Shown: positions 17,012-26,300 of the stretch, one piece after another
Position numbering within the stretch: position 1 is the first letter of the stretch
How the letters are laid out: each line of letters starts with the position of its first letter
Assembly: GCA_026196615.1 (NCBI GenBank)
Contig: JAPHSW010000116.1
Coordinates: 1-62,522 of the forward strand
Source of the DNA: Gammaproteobacteria bacterium
GTDB lineage: Bacteria; Pseudomonadota; Gammaproteobacteria; GRL18
DNA: 62,522 bases
Direction: 5' to 3'
Translations under genes and position numbers: made by a program
The notes under the pieces: model-generated
What the model saw: the letters and a program-made list of their open reading frames with translations, nothing else
Told to the model about the DNA's origin: nothing
The model's database searches: none

Positions 17012-18472
17012 ATGCGAATCGTTGAAGAAGCACTGACCTTTGATGATGTTTTACTTATTCCTGCCTTTTCTGAAGTCTTGCCTAAAGGTGTCTCGCTTGA
17101 GACTAAATTGACCAAAGATATTGTTCTGAATATTCCTATGGTTTCTGCTGCAATGGATACTGTGACAGAGCATCGTATGGCGATAGCAATGGCACAACAA
17201 GGTGGTATTGGTATTATTCACAAAAATATGACAATAAAACAACAGGCAAGAGAAGTCTCCAAGGTTAAAAAACATGAAAGTGGTGTGGTGACTGATCCTA
17301 TTACGGTTTCTCCAGACACAAGTATTCGTGATGTAATGGAGTTAACCAGACAAAAACGCATTTCTGGTGTACCAGTTGTCGATGGCGACGATTTAGTGGG
17401 CATTGTGACCAGTCGGGATTTACGTTTTGAAACCCATCTGGATGGTGCTGTTAGCACGATAATGACGCCAAAAGAGCGTTTGGTTACGGTTGCTGAAGGT
17501 GCAGAAAAGAACGATGTTCTGTCATTGCTGCATGAAAATCGTATTGAAAAAATACTGGTTGTCAATGATGACTTCCAACTACGCGGTATGATTACTGTTA
17601 AGGACATGCAAAAAGCCACTGATTATCCTTATGCCTGTAAGGATGAACAGAGTCGCTTACGCGTTGGTGCTGCTGTAGGTGTTGGTGCTGAAACTGATGA
17701 ACGTGTTAAAGCACTTGCCGAAGCAGGTGTTGATGTAATTGTTGTTGATACTGCCCATGGTCATTCAATCGGAGTAATTGACCGAGTTGCCTGGGTTAAG
17801 AAAAACTTCCCTCAGGTACAGGTCATTGGCGGTAATATTGCCACTGCTGCTGCGGCTCGTGCATTAGTTGATGCTGGTGCGGATGCGGTTAAAGTTGGCA
17901 TTGGCCCAGGTTCAATCTGTACGACTCGAATTGTTGCTGGTGTTGGTGTACCACAGATTACTGCAATTAGTAATGTGGCGAAAGAACTGGAAGGGACTGG
18001 AGTTCCTTTGATTGGTGACGGTGGTATTCGTTTCTCAGGTGATTTTTCTAAAGCCATTGTTGCCGGTGCTTCCTGTTGTATGTTTGGTAGTGTGTTTGCT
18101 GGAACTGAAGAAGCGCCTGGAGAGGTTGAACTGTATCAGGGCCGTTCTTACAAATCATACCGTGGAATGGGCTCGATGGGAGCTATGTCACAGCAACAGG
18201 GCTCTAGTGATCGTTATTTCCAGGAAAGCAGTGATGCGGATAAATTAGTACCAGAAGGTATTGAAGGTCGAGTTCCGTTTAAAGGCGGTATGCAGCCTGT
18301 GATACACCAAATGCTGGGTGGTCTTCGTTCTTCAATGGGTTACACTGGTTGTGCCGACATTGAATCCATGCGTAGCAAGCCAAAATTTGTCAGGGTGACC
18401 AGTGCTGGAATGGTTGAGAGTCATGTTCATGATGTGACTATCACTAAAGAAGCACCAAACTATAGAACTTAA
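17012..18472 (+). CDS. guaB: Inosine-5'-monophosphate dehydrogenase
   Basis: GuaB oxidises IMP to XMP with NAD+, the committed step of guanine nucleotide synthesis. Starting at ATG 17012 the protein has 486 residues, matching the family, and begins [17 protein letters not shown]. Two CBS domains are inserted (about residues 90-200). The catalytic loop GPGSICTTR carries the active-site cysteine (C303), and the flap [10 protein letters not shown] is present. It is followed by a strong terminator and then guaA, which catalyses the next step. Confidence 0.98.
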   Translation: MRIVEEALTFDDVLLIPAFSEVLPKGVSLETKLTKDIVLNIPMVSAAMDTVTEHRMAIAMAQQGGIGIIHKNMTIKQQAREVSKVKKHESGVVTDPITVSPDTSIRDVMELTRQKRISGVPVVDGDDLVGIVTSRDLRFETHLDGAVSTIMTPKERLVTVAEGAEKNDVLSLLHENRIEKILVVNDDFQLRGMITVKDMQKATDYPYACKDEQSRLRVGAAVGVGAETDERVKALAEAGVDVIVVDTAHGHSIGVIDRVAWVKKNFPQVQVIGGNIATAAAARALVDAGADAVKVGIGPGSICTTRIVAGVGVPQITAISNVAKELEGTGVPLIGDGGIRFSGDFSKAIVAGASCCMFGSVFAGTEEAPGEVELYQGRSYKSYRGMGSMGAMSQQQGSSDRYFQESSDADKLVPEGIEGRVPFKGGMQPVIHQMLGGLRSSMGYTGCADIESMRSKPKFVRVTSAGMVESHVHDVTITKEAPNYRT

Positions 18473-18515
18473 ATAATCATTCTATAGTTATGGCTTATAG
18501 CATGGCTTTATTAAA

Positions 18516-18562
18516 GAAGGTCGTTTACTTAGCAATAAAGTAAACGGCCTTCTTTTGTTTTA
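18516..18562 (+). terminator. Rho-independent terminator after guaB
   Basis: A 15-bp stem (18516-18530 with 18538-18552, one G-T pair) closes a 7-base loop and is followed by TTTTGTTTT. It ends guaB transcription 44 bases past the stop codon, so guaA is probably transcribed largely from its own promoter. Confidence 0.88.
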
Positions 18563-18719
18563 ACTTTATTTAAATTTAATGCTTTATCTTTAATATGAAT
18601 TCAGCTCTTTTCTAATATAAAATTAACCTCTTCCTTACTTTTGCAATTAAACTAACAGCAAAAGCAATAGTGACTTATTTTATTAGCTGAAGGCTCTTTT
18701 TTCGTAATCAGGAAAATAC

Positions 18720-20294
18720 ATGACACAAAATATTCATGACCACAGTATTCTTATTTTGGATTTCGGTTCTCAATATACTCAATTAATTGCCCGCCGTGTT
18801 CGTGAGGCTGGAGTTTATTGTGAAATTCATCCTTCCAATTATGATACAGAATCCATTCAGGCATTTGGTGCTAAGGGAATTATTCTCTCAGGTGGTCCAG
18901 AAACGGTTACAGCAACAGATACACCAAGAGCTTCAGATGTTGTTTTTGAATTAGGCGTACCAGTTCTTGGTATTTGTTATGGTATGCAAACCATGGCGGA
19001 GCAATTAGGTGGAACAGTAGAAAATGCCGATCATCATGAATATGGTTATGCTCAAGTTCGCGCTCATGGTCATACTCAGTTACTGATAAATATTGAAGAT
19101 CATGCTACTGAAGAAGGCTATGGCATGCTAGATGTCTGGATGTCTCATGGTGATCGAGTCGCTGAAATGCCAGAAGGTTTTAAACTTATGGCCAGTACTG
19201 ATAATGCACCGATTGCTGGTATGGCGGATGAAACTCGTCATTTTTATGGTATTCAATTTCATCCTGAAGTAACGCACACTAAGCAAGGTGAACGAATTTT
19301 TCAGCGCTTCATTGTTGATATTTGTGGCTGTGACACATTATGGAATTCAGGAAATATTATTGAAGACAATATTTCCAAAATCCGTGATCAGGTAGGCTCT
19401 GATGAAGTGGTTTTAGGGCTTTCTGGTGGAGTAGATTCTTCTGTTGTGGCGGCCTTGTTACATAGAGCGATTGGTGACCAGCTGACCTGTGTTTTTGTGG
19501 ATAATGGCTTGTTGCGTCTTAATGAAGGCGATCAGGTTATGAGTATGTTTGCTAAACATATGGGTATAAAAGTCATTCGAGTTGATGCGGAGAAACGTTT
19601 TCTGGATCAACTATCAGGTCAGGATGATCCTGAAAAGAAGCGTAAGATTATTGGCCATGAATTCATTGAGGTTTTCGATGAAGAATCCAATAAACTTAAA
19701 AATGCCAAATGGTTAGCTCAAGGCACTATTTATCCTGATGTCATTGAATCAGGTGGTCAAAATGGTACTGCACATCTGATTAAGTCTCATCATAATGTAG
19801 GTGGTTTACCTGAAGATATGAAACTGGGTTTGGTTGAACCGCTTAGAGAATTATTTAAAGATGAAGTTAGAAAACTAGGACTGGAATTAGGCTTACCTTA
19901 TGATATGGTTTATCGTCACCCATTTCCTGGACCAGGACTGGGTGTGCGTATTTTAGGTGAAGTGAAAAAAGAATATGCTGATATTTTACGTGAAGCAGAT
20001 GCTATCTTTATTGAAGAACTGCATAAGAATGATTTATACCATAAAGTGTCTCAGGCCTTTGCTGTTTTCCTACCGGTGAAATCGGTCGGTGTTAAAGGTG
20101 ATGGTCGTTGTTATTCCTATGTGATTGCACTTCGTGCTGTTGAAACCATTGATTTTATGACGGCACGTTGGGCACATTTACCCTACGATGTGCTGGAAAC
20201 AATCTCTTCTCGTATCATTAATGAAGTGGATCAAGTGACTCGTGTAAGTTACGACATCTCTTCTAAGCCACCAGCAACTATTGAGTGGGAATAA
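18720..20294 (+). CDS. guaA: GMP synthase (glutamine-hydrolysing)
   Basis: GuaA converts XMP to GMP using ATP and glutamine. The 524-residue protein has the usual order: a class I glutamine amidotransferase domain with the nucleophile in GICYGMQ (C86) and the FHPEV histidine-glutamate pair, an ATP pyrophosphatase domain with the P-loop LSGGVDSSV (about residue 235), and the C-terminal dimerisation domain with [16 protein letters not shown] lies 8 bases before the ATG. It continues the pathway started by guaB, and tadA follows after 22 bases. Confidence 0.98.
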   Translation: MTQNIHDHSILILDFGSQYTQLIARRVREAGVYCEIHPSNYDTESIQAFGAKGIILSGGPETVTATDTPRASDVVFELGVPVLGICYGMQTMAEQLGGTVENADHHEYGYAQVRAHGHTQLLINIEDHATEEGYGMLDVWMSHGDRVAEMPEGFKLMASTDNAPIAGMADETRHFYGIQFHPEVTHTKQGERIFQRFIVDICGCDTLWNSGNIIEDNISKIRDQVGSDEVVLGLSGGVDSSVVAALLHRAIGDQLTCVFVDNGLLRLNEGDQVMSMFAKHMGIKVIRVDAEKRFLDQLSGQDDPEKKRKIIGHEFIEVFDEESNKLKNAKWLAQGTIYPDVIESGGQNGTAHLIKSHHNVGGLPEDMKLGLVEPLRELFKDEVRKLGLELGLPYDMVYRHPFPGPGLGVRILGEVKKEYADILREADAIFIEELHKNDLYHKVSQAFAVFLPVKSVGVKGDGRCYSYVIALRAVETIDFMTARWAHLPYDVLETISSRIINEVDQVTRVSYDISSKPPATIEWE

Positions 20295-20316
20295 GTACTG
20301 AGAGAGAACTACTCCT

Positions 20317-20814
20317 ATGTCTCTTTTAGAAGTAACTTCTTCTGATGAAGCATGGATGCGACATGCACTGACTTTGGCTAATAAAGCCGCCGAGTTGGGA
20401 GAAGTGCCTGTTGGTGCTGTGCTGGTCAGAGATGGGCTGTTACTTTCAGAAGGATGGAATCAACCTATCATGAATAGTGATCCCACTGCACATGCAGAGA
20501 TTATGGCTATTCGCAGTGCCGCCAAATCTGTAAATAATTACCGCCTACCAAATACCACTTTATATATCACTATTGAACCTTGTAGTATGTGTGCTGGTGC
20601 TATTGTTCATTCACGCATTGCACGAGTGGTTTTTGGTGCATCAGAACCTAGAGCAGGAGCAGCAGGAAGTGCTATAAATTTACTGCAAAATGAGCAATTT
20701 AATCATCAAGTAGAAGTGATTGCAGGTGTGCTGGCAGAAGACTGTGGTCTGGTTTTAAAAAATTTCTTTGCTATGAGGCGGGAAATGAAACGTAAGGAAA
20801 AAAATAAGTACTGA
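20317..20814 (+). CDS. tadA: tRNA-specific adenosine deaminase
   Basis: TadA deaminates the wobble adenosine A34 of tRNA-Arg(ACG) to inosine, an essential step. The 165-residue protein shows the cytidine/deoxycytidylate deaminase fold with the zinc site and catalytic glutamate in TAHAEIMAI and the two zinc cysteines in EPCSMCAGAI. The SRIARVVFG strand and a basic C-terminal tail also fit. It follows guaA closely and may share its transcript. Confidence 0.96.
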   Translation: MSLLEVTSSDEAWMRHALTLANKAAELGEVPVGAVLVRDGLLLSEGWNQPIMNSDPTAHAEIMAIRSAAKSVNNYRLPNTTLYITIEPCSMCAGAIVHSRIARVVFGASEPRAGAAGSAINLLQNEQFNHQVEVIAGVLAEDCGLVLKNFFAMRREMKRKEKNKY

Positions 20815-20840
20815 TTTGTCAGTGTTCTATTTAATTTAGA

Positions 20841-20873
20841 TTGTATTCACAGACTTTTATCTTATGAATACAA
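20841..20873. terminator. Inverted repeat between convergent genes
   Basis: A perfect 9-bp repeat (TTGTATTCA/TGAATACAA) with a 15-base loop lies between the end of tadA and the end of the small minus-strand gene. It could act as a bidirectional terminator, but it is AT-rich and lacks a strong T-run. Confidence 0.35.
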
Positions 20874-20890
20874 GATGTATATTTACCGAC

Positions 20891-21151
20891 TCATCGTTGT
20901 TGCTTTAGAATTTCTCTGGCATATTTATCTTCTAAAGGCATCAGAATAAATGAAGCATCCTGTGTGCCATATGTGAATATTGTATCCGTTCTACTGTCTT
21001 TAAAAAACTCACAATCATTAGCTGCTAGGAGTGTAAATTGTGATTGCGAAATAGGCGTATAGCAATCCATAAATACTTCAGTAAAATCTTGTGAGCTTAG
21101 GTTCTCAAATTTTCCCGATAATGGTTCAACAGATTTAAAATTAATACTCAT
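20891..21151 (-). CDS. Small protein of unknown function
   Basis: The product is an 86-residue soluble protein with no signal peptide, membrane segment or recognised domain. A run of G (GGGGGGA) stands 8 bases before the ATG as a good ribosome binding site, which supports a real gene. It contains two cysteines (in FMDCYTP and NDCEFF). It is convergent with tadA. Upstream, at 21233-21243, is the motif ACATTTTGTGC, which also occurs upstream of the small gene at 25190-25465. No function can be assigned. Confidence 0.6.
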   Translation of the reverse strand: MSINFKSVEPLSGKFENLSSQDFTEVFMDCYTPISQSQFTLLAANDCEFFKDSRTDTIFTYGTQDASFILMPLEDKYAREILKQQR

Positions 21152-21405
21152 TGCGCGTCCCCCCGAACTTGAATTTTATGTATTGTATCGATGAAGCTGT
21201 GACTTTATTGGACTTTTTGTGCACTTTTGATGACATTTTGTGCAAAGCTTATAACAACACAAATGACTCATGTGAATAATGCTTATATGAATGAGTTGCT
21301 GCTGGAGTTCATCTAAAGAGTGATGAAAGAAAATGAAATTTGGGAATAGATTGGACACATAAACCAGCACAGGATGTGTTGATTTATGTGTTATTTGAGG
21401 TTTTA

Positions 21406-22032
21406 TTAACCTTTGATTTCGATTAACTCGATATCAAATATCAATGTAGCACCAGGTCCGATGACTGGAGCTGAACCTTGATCACCATAAGCCAGATCAG
21501 AAGGTATGGTTAAACGCCATTTTGAGCCGACTGGCATCAATTGTAGTGCTTCAATCCAGCCTTGAATTACGCCATTTACTGGAAATTGAGCAGGTTCGCC
21601 ACGATCAACAGAGCTATCAAAAACAGTCCCATCTGTTAGTGAACCGTGGTAGTGAGTTACAACCATATCGCTTTGGGTTGGTTTTGGACCAGTGCCTTCA
21701 GTGATGATTTCATATTGAAGACCAGATTCAGTTGTAATGACGCCTTCTTTCTTGGCATTTTCTTCAAGAAATGCTTGGCCAGCGGCTTTGTTTTCTGCTG
21801 CTGCACTGGCGGCTGCTTCTTGAACTTGCTGATTAATTGCTGAGAAAGCCGCTTGCATTTCACCTTCAGGGAAACGTAATGGCTCATTATCAAAAATGTC
21901 TTTTAAACCGATAACCAGCGCATCCAGGTTGAACCCAGGAAAAGATTGGCCTTTGACCTGTTGAGCCAGTTGTAAGCCTATACCATAGCTGACTTTGTCC
22001 GCATTTGTTTTGATTATATTTTCTGTACTCAT
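21406..22032 (-). CDS. fklB: FKBP-type peptidyl-prolyl cis-trans isomerase (FklB type)
   Basis: This enzyme speeds cis-trans isomerisation of X-Pro bonds. The 208-residue protein has an N-terminal helical dimerisation region (about 1-90, KVSYGIGLQLAQQVKGQ) and a C-terminal FKBP domain with VTHYHGSLTDGTVFDSS, VIQGWIEALQLMPVGSKW and the IPSDLAYGDQGS loop. There is no signal peptide, so it is cytoplasmic like E. coli FklB rather than periplasmic like FkpA or Mip. The 76 bases before the start include an inverted repeat GTGCAT/ATGCAC (22108-22123). Confidence 0.93.
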   Translation of the reverse strand: MSTENIIKTNADKVSYGIGLQLAQQVKGQSFPGFNLDALVIGLKDIFDNEPLRFPEGEMQAAFSAINQQVQEAAASAAAENKAAGQAFLEENAKKEGVITTESGLQYEIITEGTGPKPTQSDMVVTHYHGSLTDGTVFDSSVDRGEPAQFPVNGVIQGWIEALQLMPVGSKWRLTIPSDLAYGDQGSAPVIGPGATLIFDIELIEIKG

Positions 22033-22177
22033 AAGTCGTGTTATCCCGTACTAAGTTATTACATAGAATTAACTGCCTTTGTTAAACGTTCCTGGCTTAT
22101 TGAGAATGTGCATTTTTATGCACTATGAAGTGAACGTCTATAGCTGCTAAATTGAAAAAACGAGAGATTATAACACA

Positions 22178-23575
22178 CTAACTTAGCTTAAGATCAGCTT
22201 CTTTGAGGTATTTTTCCTGAAACTTGCTCGGTGTGAGTTCTTGAGCATTGCAAAATTGTACCTGATTTCGGCCAGCCAATTTGGCTTGTTGTAATGCAAA
22301 ATCAACACAATTGAGTACTTCTGAAAGAGAATGATTTTCCTGAATCAATGAAACACCGATACTGACAGTAATTCCAAATTTAAACTCATTGACTTTAAAT
22401 ACATACTCAGAAATGGAATTGCGTATTCTTTCAGCAGTATTGTTTGCGCCATGTATTTCAACTTCAGGTAAAATAACGATGAATTCATCCTCTCCATAAC
22501 GAGCAAGGAAATCAGTAGGACGTATAGCATCTTCAAGCATTTTTGAAATTTGGATCAAAGTGAGATCGGTGGCGTGTTCACCATAATTTTGGCTGACTGA
22601 ACTCATGTGATCAACATCAATTAACATCAGGCTGTAGCGGGTATTATAACGTTGATGACGATTATGTTCATCACGCAGGTGGCTGATAAAACTGCGCCTG
22701 TTATTGAGTTGGGTTAGCTCATCTTTTTGTGATAACTGTTTCAAGATAGCTTGGTCTTCATGTAATAGCAAAGCCAGTTTATTGTATGTTGTGGCAATGA
22801 ATTCAAATTCACGATATGACTTTAAATCTAATGTTTCAACTTTTTTATCACGAGAAAATTTCAGGGCCCATTGTTCTAGTTTTTGTATTGGGCTCATAAT
22901 TGAGCGATTTAAAAAGATAATGATGACTAAAGAACTGATATAGACGAGCAAGAAAACAAAACTAATAAGAAATAGGGTGTCTAATTTGAGAGCCTTGGCT
23001 TTTTGATATCGAATTTCAACTCGATTTTGCATGGCAAGATGCAGTTTATCCAAAGCTAAAGTTGTTTCAATTACATATTGATAGAAATCTTGTAATAACT
23101 CATGAGAAATATGAGCGTCACTATTATCAATTTGATTAAATATCTTAGTTGCGATTCGGTGCGCATTTCGCCAGTTCAGATAGGCTGAGCGGTAAATATC
23201 ATTTGCCAGTGAATGATTTTGTTGCTCCAGTTTTATCGGATTAACCAAGCCCTGTTTAATTTCATTGCTGAGTTGCAAAAATTGGGTTTTATCATCCAGT
23301 TTAGAATTTTTTAAATAGTGGTTAAAGGGAATAACGGTCTGCTGAATTTTATCTTTGAGCTCTGTGACAGGAATAACATCAGAGACTATACCTTCAATTG
23401 CAAGATTAAAATAACTGGTTGATTTTTGAAAAAAATAAAACCCTGTGCCTGCTAATAGAAAAAGAGGGAGAATTATGACGAGGATACTGATTCGAAGACG
23501 GTTTTTCAGCGATGGTGCGGTCATGTTTTTTATGCTGGCAACACCTGTTGCTAATTTTTGGATCGTGTCAGACAT
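22178..23575 (-). CDS. Membrane-bound diguanylate cyclase
   Basis: This 465-residue protein has a transmembrane helix (about 28-48), a helical periplasmic domain of about 150 residues that looks like a four-helix-bundle sensor, a second helix (about 200-222), a HAMP-like linker and a C-terminal GGDEF domain. The active-site loop reads RYGEDEF rather than RxGGDEF, so the second glycine is glutamate. An RPTD inhibitory site stands five residues before it. The substitution may lower activity but the remaining signature residues are present. Its product, c-di-GMP, would link it to the HD-GYP protein at 10565-12094 and to motility control. Confidence 0.9.
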   Translation of the reverse strand: MSDTIQKLATGVASIKNMTAPSLKNRLRISILVIILPLFLLAGTGFYFFQKSTSYFNLAIEGIVSDVIPVTELKDKIQQTVIPFNHYLKNSKLDDKTQFLQLSNEIKQGLVNPIKLEQQNHSLANDIYRSAYLNWRNAHRIATKIFNQIDNSDAHISHELLQDFYQYVIETTLALDKLHLAMQNRVEIRYQKAKALKLDTLFLISFVFLLVYISSLVIIIFLNRSIMSPIQKLEQWALKFSRDKKVETLDLKSYREFEFIATTYNKLALLLHEDQAILKQLSQKDELTQLNNRRSFISHLRDEHNRHQRYNTRYSLMLIDVDHMSSVSQNYGEHATDLTLIQISKMLEDAIRPTDFLARYGEDEFIVILPEVEIHGANNTAERIRNSISEYVFKVNEFKFGITVSIGVSLIQENHSLSEVLNCVDFALQQAKLAGRNQVQFCNAQELTPSKFQEKYLKEADLKLS

Positions 23576-23761
23576 TAACTCTTCGTTATCAGTTGTTAAA
23601 AAACTTGGGTTAAAAACTTACCTTACAAAGCTCAGTTTTAATATGGGTAGTAAATTCCCACTACAAATAATGAATTCTCATAGTAGCATATCCAACGAAG
23701 CAATTCATAATTTCCTTTTTACCGTGAACAATTCAATAGCCTGGACCAGGAGCCAAGGAAT

Positions 23762-25168
23762 TTAAAGTGCAGATGGTGTTGTTTTTAATGCTTTTATCGG
23801 CTCTTTAGGTTGGTTTTCTTGCCAGTTGCGAGAAACCTCCCATTTTAAAATATCGTAGTAACTGCGTATATTTTCAACATATTTGACGGCTTCATTACCT
23901 CGTGCATAACCAAAACGTGTTTGTTTATGCCATTTTTTCTTTCTAAGTAGTGGGAGTGTTTCTCTGAGGTTAATCCATTTTGTTTCATCTTTACCACTTT
24001 GTTTAGTGAGTTTCATTGCATCACGAACATGCCAATAACCTAAATTATAAGAAGCCAGTGTGAAGAAAACTCTGTCTTGTCCGGTGACTTCTTTGGGTAA
24101 TTTTTTGAACAATTTAGCATAATAAGAAGCACCGCCAAAAATACTTTGATGTGGCTCGACACGATTGTTGACGCCAAGGTCTTTGGCTGTGCCACGAGTC
24201 AGCATCATCAAGCCTCGTACGCCAGTGGGTGACTTTGCTTCTTTATTCCAATGAGACTCCTGGTAGGCCATAGATGCAAGAAGTATCCATTCAATGCCAT
24301 TATCTTTACCTGCTTTTTCAAACCAGGGTTGATAGGCAGGTAAACGGCTTAAAATATGGCGTTGGTAGACACGAGTGCCAACATAATCAAAAGACTGTAT
24401 ATGCCCTAAGTGCTGCTCAATTAGCCGTTGTAATTCACCTGTTTCTTTCAGTTGCTCCAGAAATTGATTGGCTGCATCGTAGAGTGATTTGTCTTCAGAT
24501 AGAGCAAATGCCCAGCCAATTTGTTTTGCTTGTCGGATATCAAATGCGACTCGTAATTCAGGATAAAATTTCTGGTTGAGTTTGATTTCATCAGAGTTGA
24601 CAATAGTAAAGTCAATTAATTTTTCATTCACCAGAACCATTAGATCTTCTGGAGAGGCTTCCTGATTAACTTGCCAGGTTAATTTAGGCCATTTTTTCTT
24701 CAAGGCCTCCAAATCAGAATTAAGACTATCATTGGCAGAAATTTCAATAGGAAGTTTTTCAATGTCTTCTAGCTTCTTGGGGCGACGAGTGGAAGAGTGG
24801 TAAACCAGTTGTGGTGAAGTTTCATGATAGGCTTGGGTAAAGTGATACTTTTGTTGTCTTTCTGGTGTAATGGCTAACTTCGCAGCTGCAAAATGCGCAT
24901 TGTGTAGAGATAACTTTTGCAGTAATTCTTTTGCGTTAGGCTCAATGTGCAGAGTTAGTTTTACACCCAGCGTGTCACTAAAGCGCTTTAATAAGTCATA
25001 TTCGAATCCTGCGGGGCCAAAAGGGCCTTCATAGTAAATTCCAGGTGAGTTTCTGGTCAGTACTTTTAATTCGCCATTTTTTTTGACTCGTTCAAGTAGA
25101 GTTGGAGGCTCAAAACAGGCACTTAATAAAAAGGCTGTGCATAAAAGTAAAAGTGCCGGTTTGATAAT
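23762..25168 (-). CDS. mltF: Membrane-bound lytic murein transglycosylase F, probable ATT start
   Basis: MltF is an outer-membrane lipoprotein that cleaves peptidoglycan. The reading frame is open from the stop at 25190 to 23762. It encodes a lipoprotein signal with lipobox LLSAC (C18), a periplasmic solute-binding-like domain (about 30-265) and a transglycosylase domain with the catalytic glutamate about residue 304 in AYQESHW, followed by SPTGVRGLMML and AYVENIR-like motifs. No ATG, GTG or TTG occurs before TTG 24712, which lies inside the binding domain. ATT at 25168 is preceded at 9 bases by AGGA and gives a normal signal peptide, so a 468-residue protein from ATT is proposed. The upstream small gene ends 21 bases earlier in the same frame. 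Confidence 0.85.
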   Translation of the reverse strand: MIKPALLLLCTAFLLSACFEPPTLLERVKKNGELKVLTRNSPGIYYEGPFGPAGFEYDLLKRFSDTLGVKLTLHIEPNAKELLQKLSLHNAHFAAAKLAITPERQQKYHFTQAYHETSPQLVYHSSTRRPKKLEDIEKLPIEISANDSLNSDLEALKKKWPKLTWQVNQEASPEDLMVLVNEKLIDFTIVNSDEIKLNQKFYPELRVAFDIRQAKQIGWAFALSEDKSLYDAANQFLEQLKETGELQRLIEQHLGHIQSFDYVGTRVYQRHILSRLPAYQPWFEKAGKDNGIEWILLASMAYQESHWNKEAKSPTGVRGLMMLTRGTAKDLGVNNRVEPHQSIFGGASYYAKLFKKLPKEVTGQDRVFFTLASYNLGYWHVRDAMKLTKQSGKDETKWINLRETLPLLRKKKWHKQTRFGYARGNEAVKYVENIRSYYDILKWEVSRNWQENQPKEPIKALKTTPSAL

Positions 25169-25177
25169 GCGTGTTAT

Positions 25178-25181
25178 TCCT
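25178..25181 (-). promoter_or_regulatory. Ribosome binding site supporting the ATT start of mltF
   Basis: On the minus strand AGGA is followed by nine bases and then ATT (25168-25166). No standard start codon is within reach in this frame. This is the main local evidence for ATT initiation. Confidence 0.5.
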
Positions 25182-25189
25182 GTATGGTT

Positions 25190-25465
25190 TTACTGCTGTG
25201 CATCATGTTTGAACTCACTGGAAGTATTCAGTGCTTTATGCCAGCCAATAGTAAATCCTTCAATTAACGCTTGCATGAAGTCAATCACAAGCATAATCAA
25301 GTCAGAGAGTAACTCGAAAAAAGAATCAATTACAGTGTTTTTAAGTGTTTTAAGGGAATATTGGGTACCTTTAAATAATGCCTTAAGTGTTTGATAAAGT
25401 AGTTCAATTACAAATAGAGTTGCAAATGAATATACTATTGCAATTTTTTCAAGTATAGCCATCAT
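25190..25465 (-). CDS. Small membrane-associated protein of unknown function
   Basis: This 91-residue protein is strongly hydrophobic at the N-terminus (about 4-24, a likely transmembrane helix) with a second amphipathic or hydrophobic stretch (about 50-75, LSDLIMLVIDFMQALIEGF) and a polar tail. AGAGG precedes the ATG by 9 bases. It lies 21 bases upstream of mltF in the same frame and may be co-transcribed with it. The palindrome GCACA-TTT-TGTGC sits at 25571-25583, about 105 bases upstream of the start. No family was recognised. Confidence 0.6.
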   Translation of the reverse strand: MMAILEKIAIVYSFATLFVIELLYQTLKALFKGTQYSLKTLKNTVIDSFFELLSDLIMLVIDFMQALIEGFTIGWHKALNTSSEFKHDAQQ

Positions 25466-25883
25466 AAATATTACCTCTCAATAATCAGTTTTGCCTCTTC
25501 GTATGGCAACATCGCTTCTTTGTATGATAAAAGTATAGACAAAAAATAGGGCGAAAAATTCATGCCTTATGCACATTTTGTGCTTTTTATAAGATAAATA
25601 AGTGGCATTCACTTTCTATTCTAGCAAAAAAACGATAAAGATCATGAATCCCCTTAGAATTTATCAAATTAGTTTAAAAATAGAGTAAAATCATTCATCT
25701 AATCTGATTGGAAATGTTGGCTTTTTTTTGTTTGTATATGTCATTAATCAAAATCTTAAATGGAATGAATAGCCATACAATTTGAAATATTCATAAGACT
25801 GAAAGAGATACTGACTGGCTTGCTGAAAGCTGTATTTTGAAGTAGATTGAATATATGCATTAACTGTTATCAATGGAGTTGAA
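25466..25883. other. Divergent intergenic region, no gene seen
   Basis: These 418 bases separate the minus-strand small membrane gene from the plus-strand DUF2892-like gene. The only marked structure is the palindrome GCACA-TTT-TGTGC at 25571-25583. A good Shine-Dalgarno sequence (GGAG) stands just before the plus-strand ATG. I see no RNA gene, and only weak AT-rich promoter-like hexamers. Confidence 0.5.
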
Positions 25884-26300
25884 ATGACGGAACGTACATT
25901 CCGAATTTATTTAGGTGCTGGATTGTTTTTATTGCTTTATATTAGCGCCTTAAATGGAAATACTGATCTAATTCTTTATTATATTGGAATACTTGTTTTT
26001 GAAGGTGTGACCAGTTGGCACTTACCTAAAATATTTACTGCAATAAAAAACAAAGCTAATCATAATGAATTTATTGAAGATAGTGCTTCTAGTCAAAATC
26101 AAACATTAACTCCTCGAATTCCCTTTGAAGCTGAAAGTGCTATGCGGCTGGTGGTGGCACTCATTTTATTAATTCCTTTATTTTTTAGTATAGAAATTCT
26201 CTGGATTATTCCCTGGTTTGTGGCAAGTATGTTGTTATTAGCTGGAGTGACTAATATTTGTCCGATGGTCATGTTTTTTCGTTGGTTGGGCTTTAGATAA
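25884..26300 (+). CDS. DUF2892-like membrane protein
   Basis: The 138-residue protein has two pairs of hydrophobic helices (about 8-40 and 88-125) separated by a polar segment. The last part (LLAGVTNICPMVMFFRWLGF) resembles the DUF2892/YgaP-type membrane hairpin, which normally ends with a TGFCP-like motif. GGAG lies 6 bases before the ATG. Its stop overlaps the start of the hybrid kinase (TAATG), so they are coupled. Function is unknown; it could be a membrane partner of the kinase. Confidence 0.75.
   Translation: MTERTFRIYLGAGLFLLLYISALNGNTDLILYYIGILVFEGVTSWHLPKIFTAIKNKANHNEFIEDSASSQNQTLTPRIPFEAESAMRLVVALILLIPLFFSIEILWIIPWFVASMLLLAGVTNICPMVMFFRWLGFR

Noticed and set aside
21176-21370. A 64-codon minus-strand ORF
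   Set aside because: It has no ribosome binding site, cysteine- and histidine-rich unlikely composition, and lies in the upstream region of the small gene at 20891-21151.
23445-23765. A 106-codon plus-strand ORF over the start of the diguanylate cyclase
   Set aside because: It mostly mirrors the cyclase coding sequence on the other strand and has no recognisable protein features.
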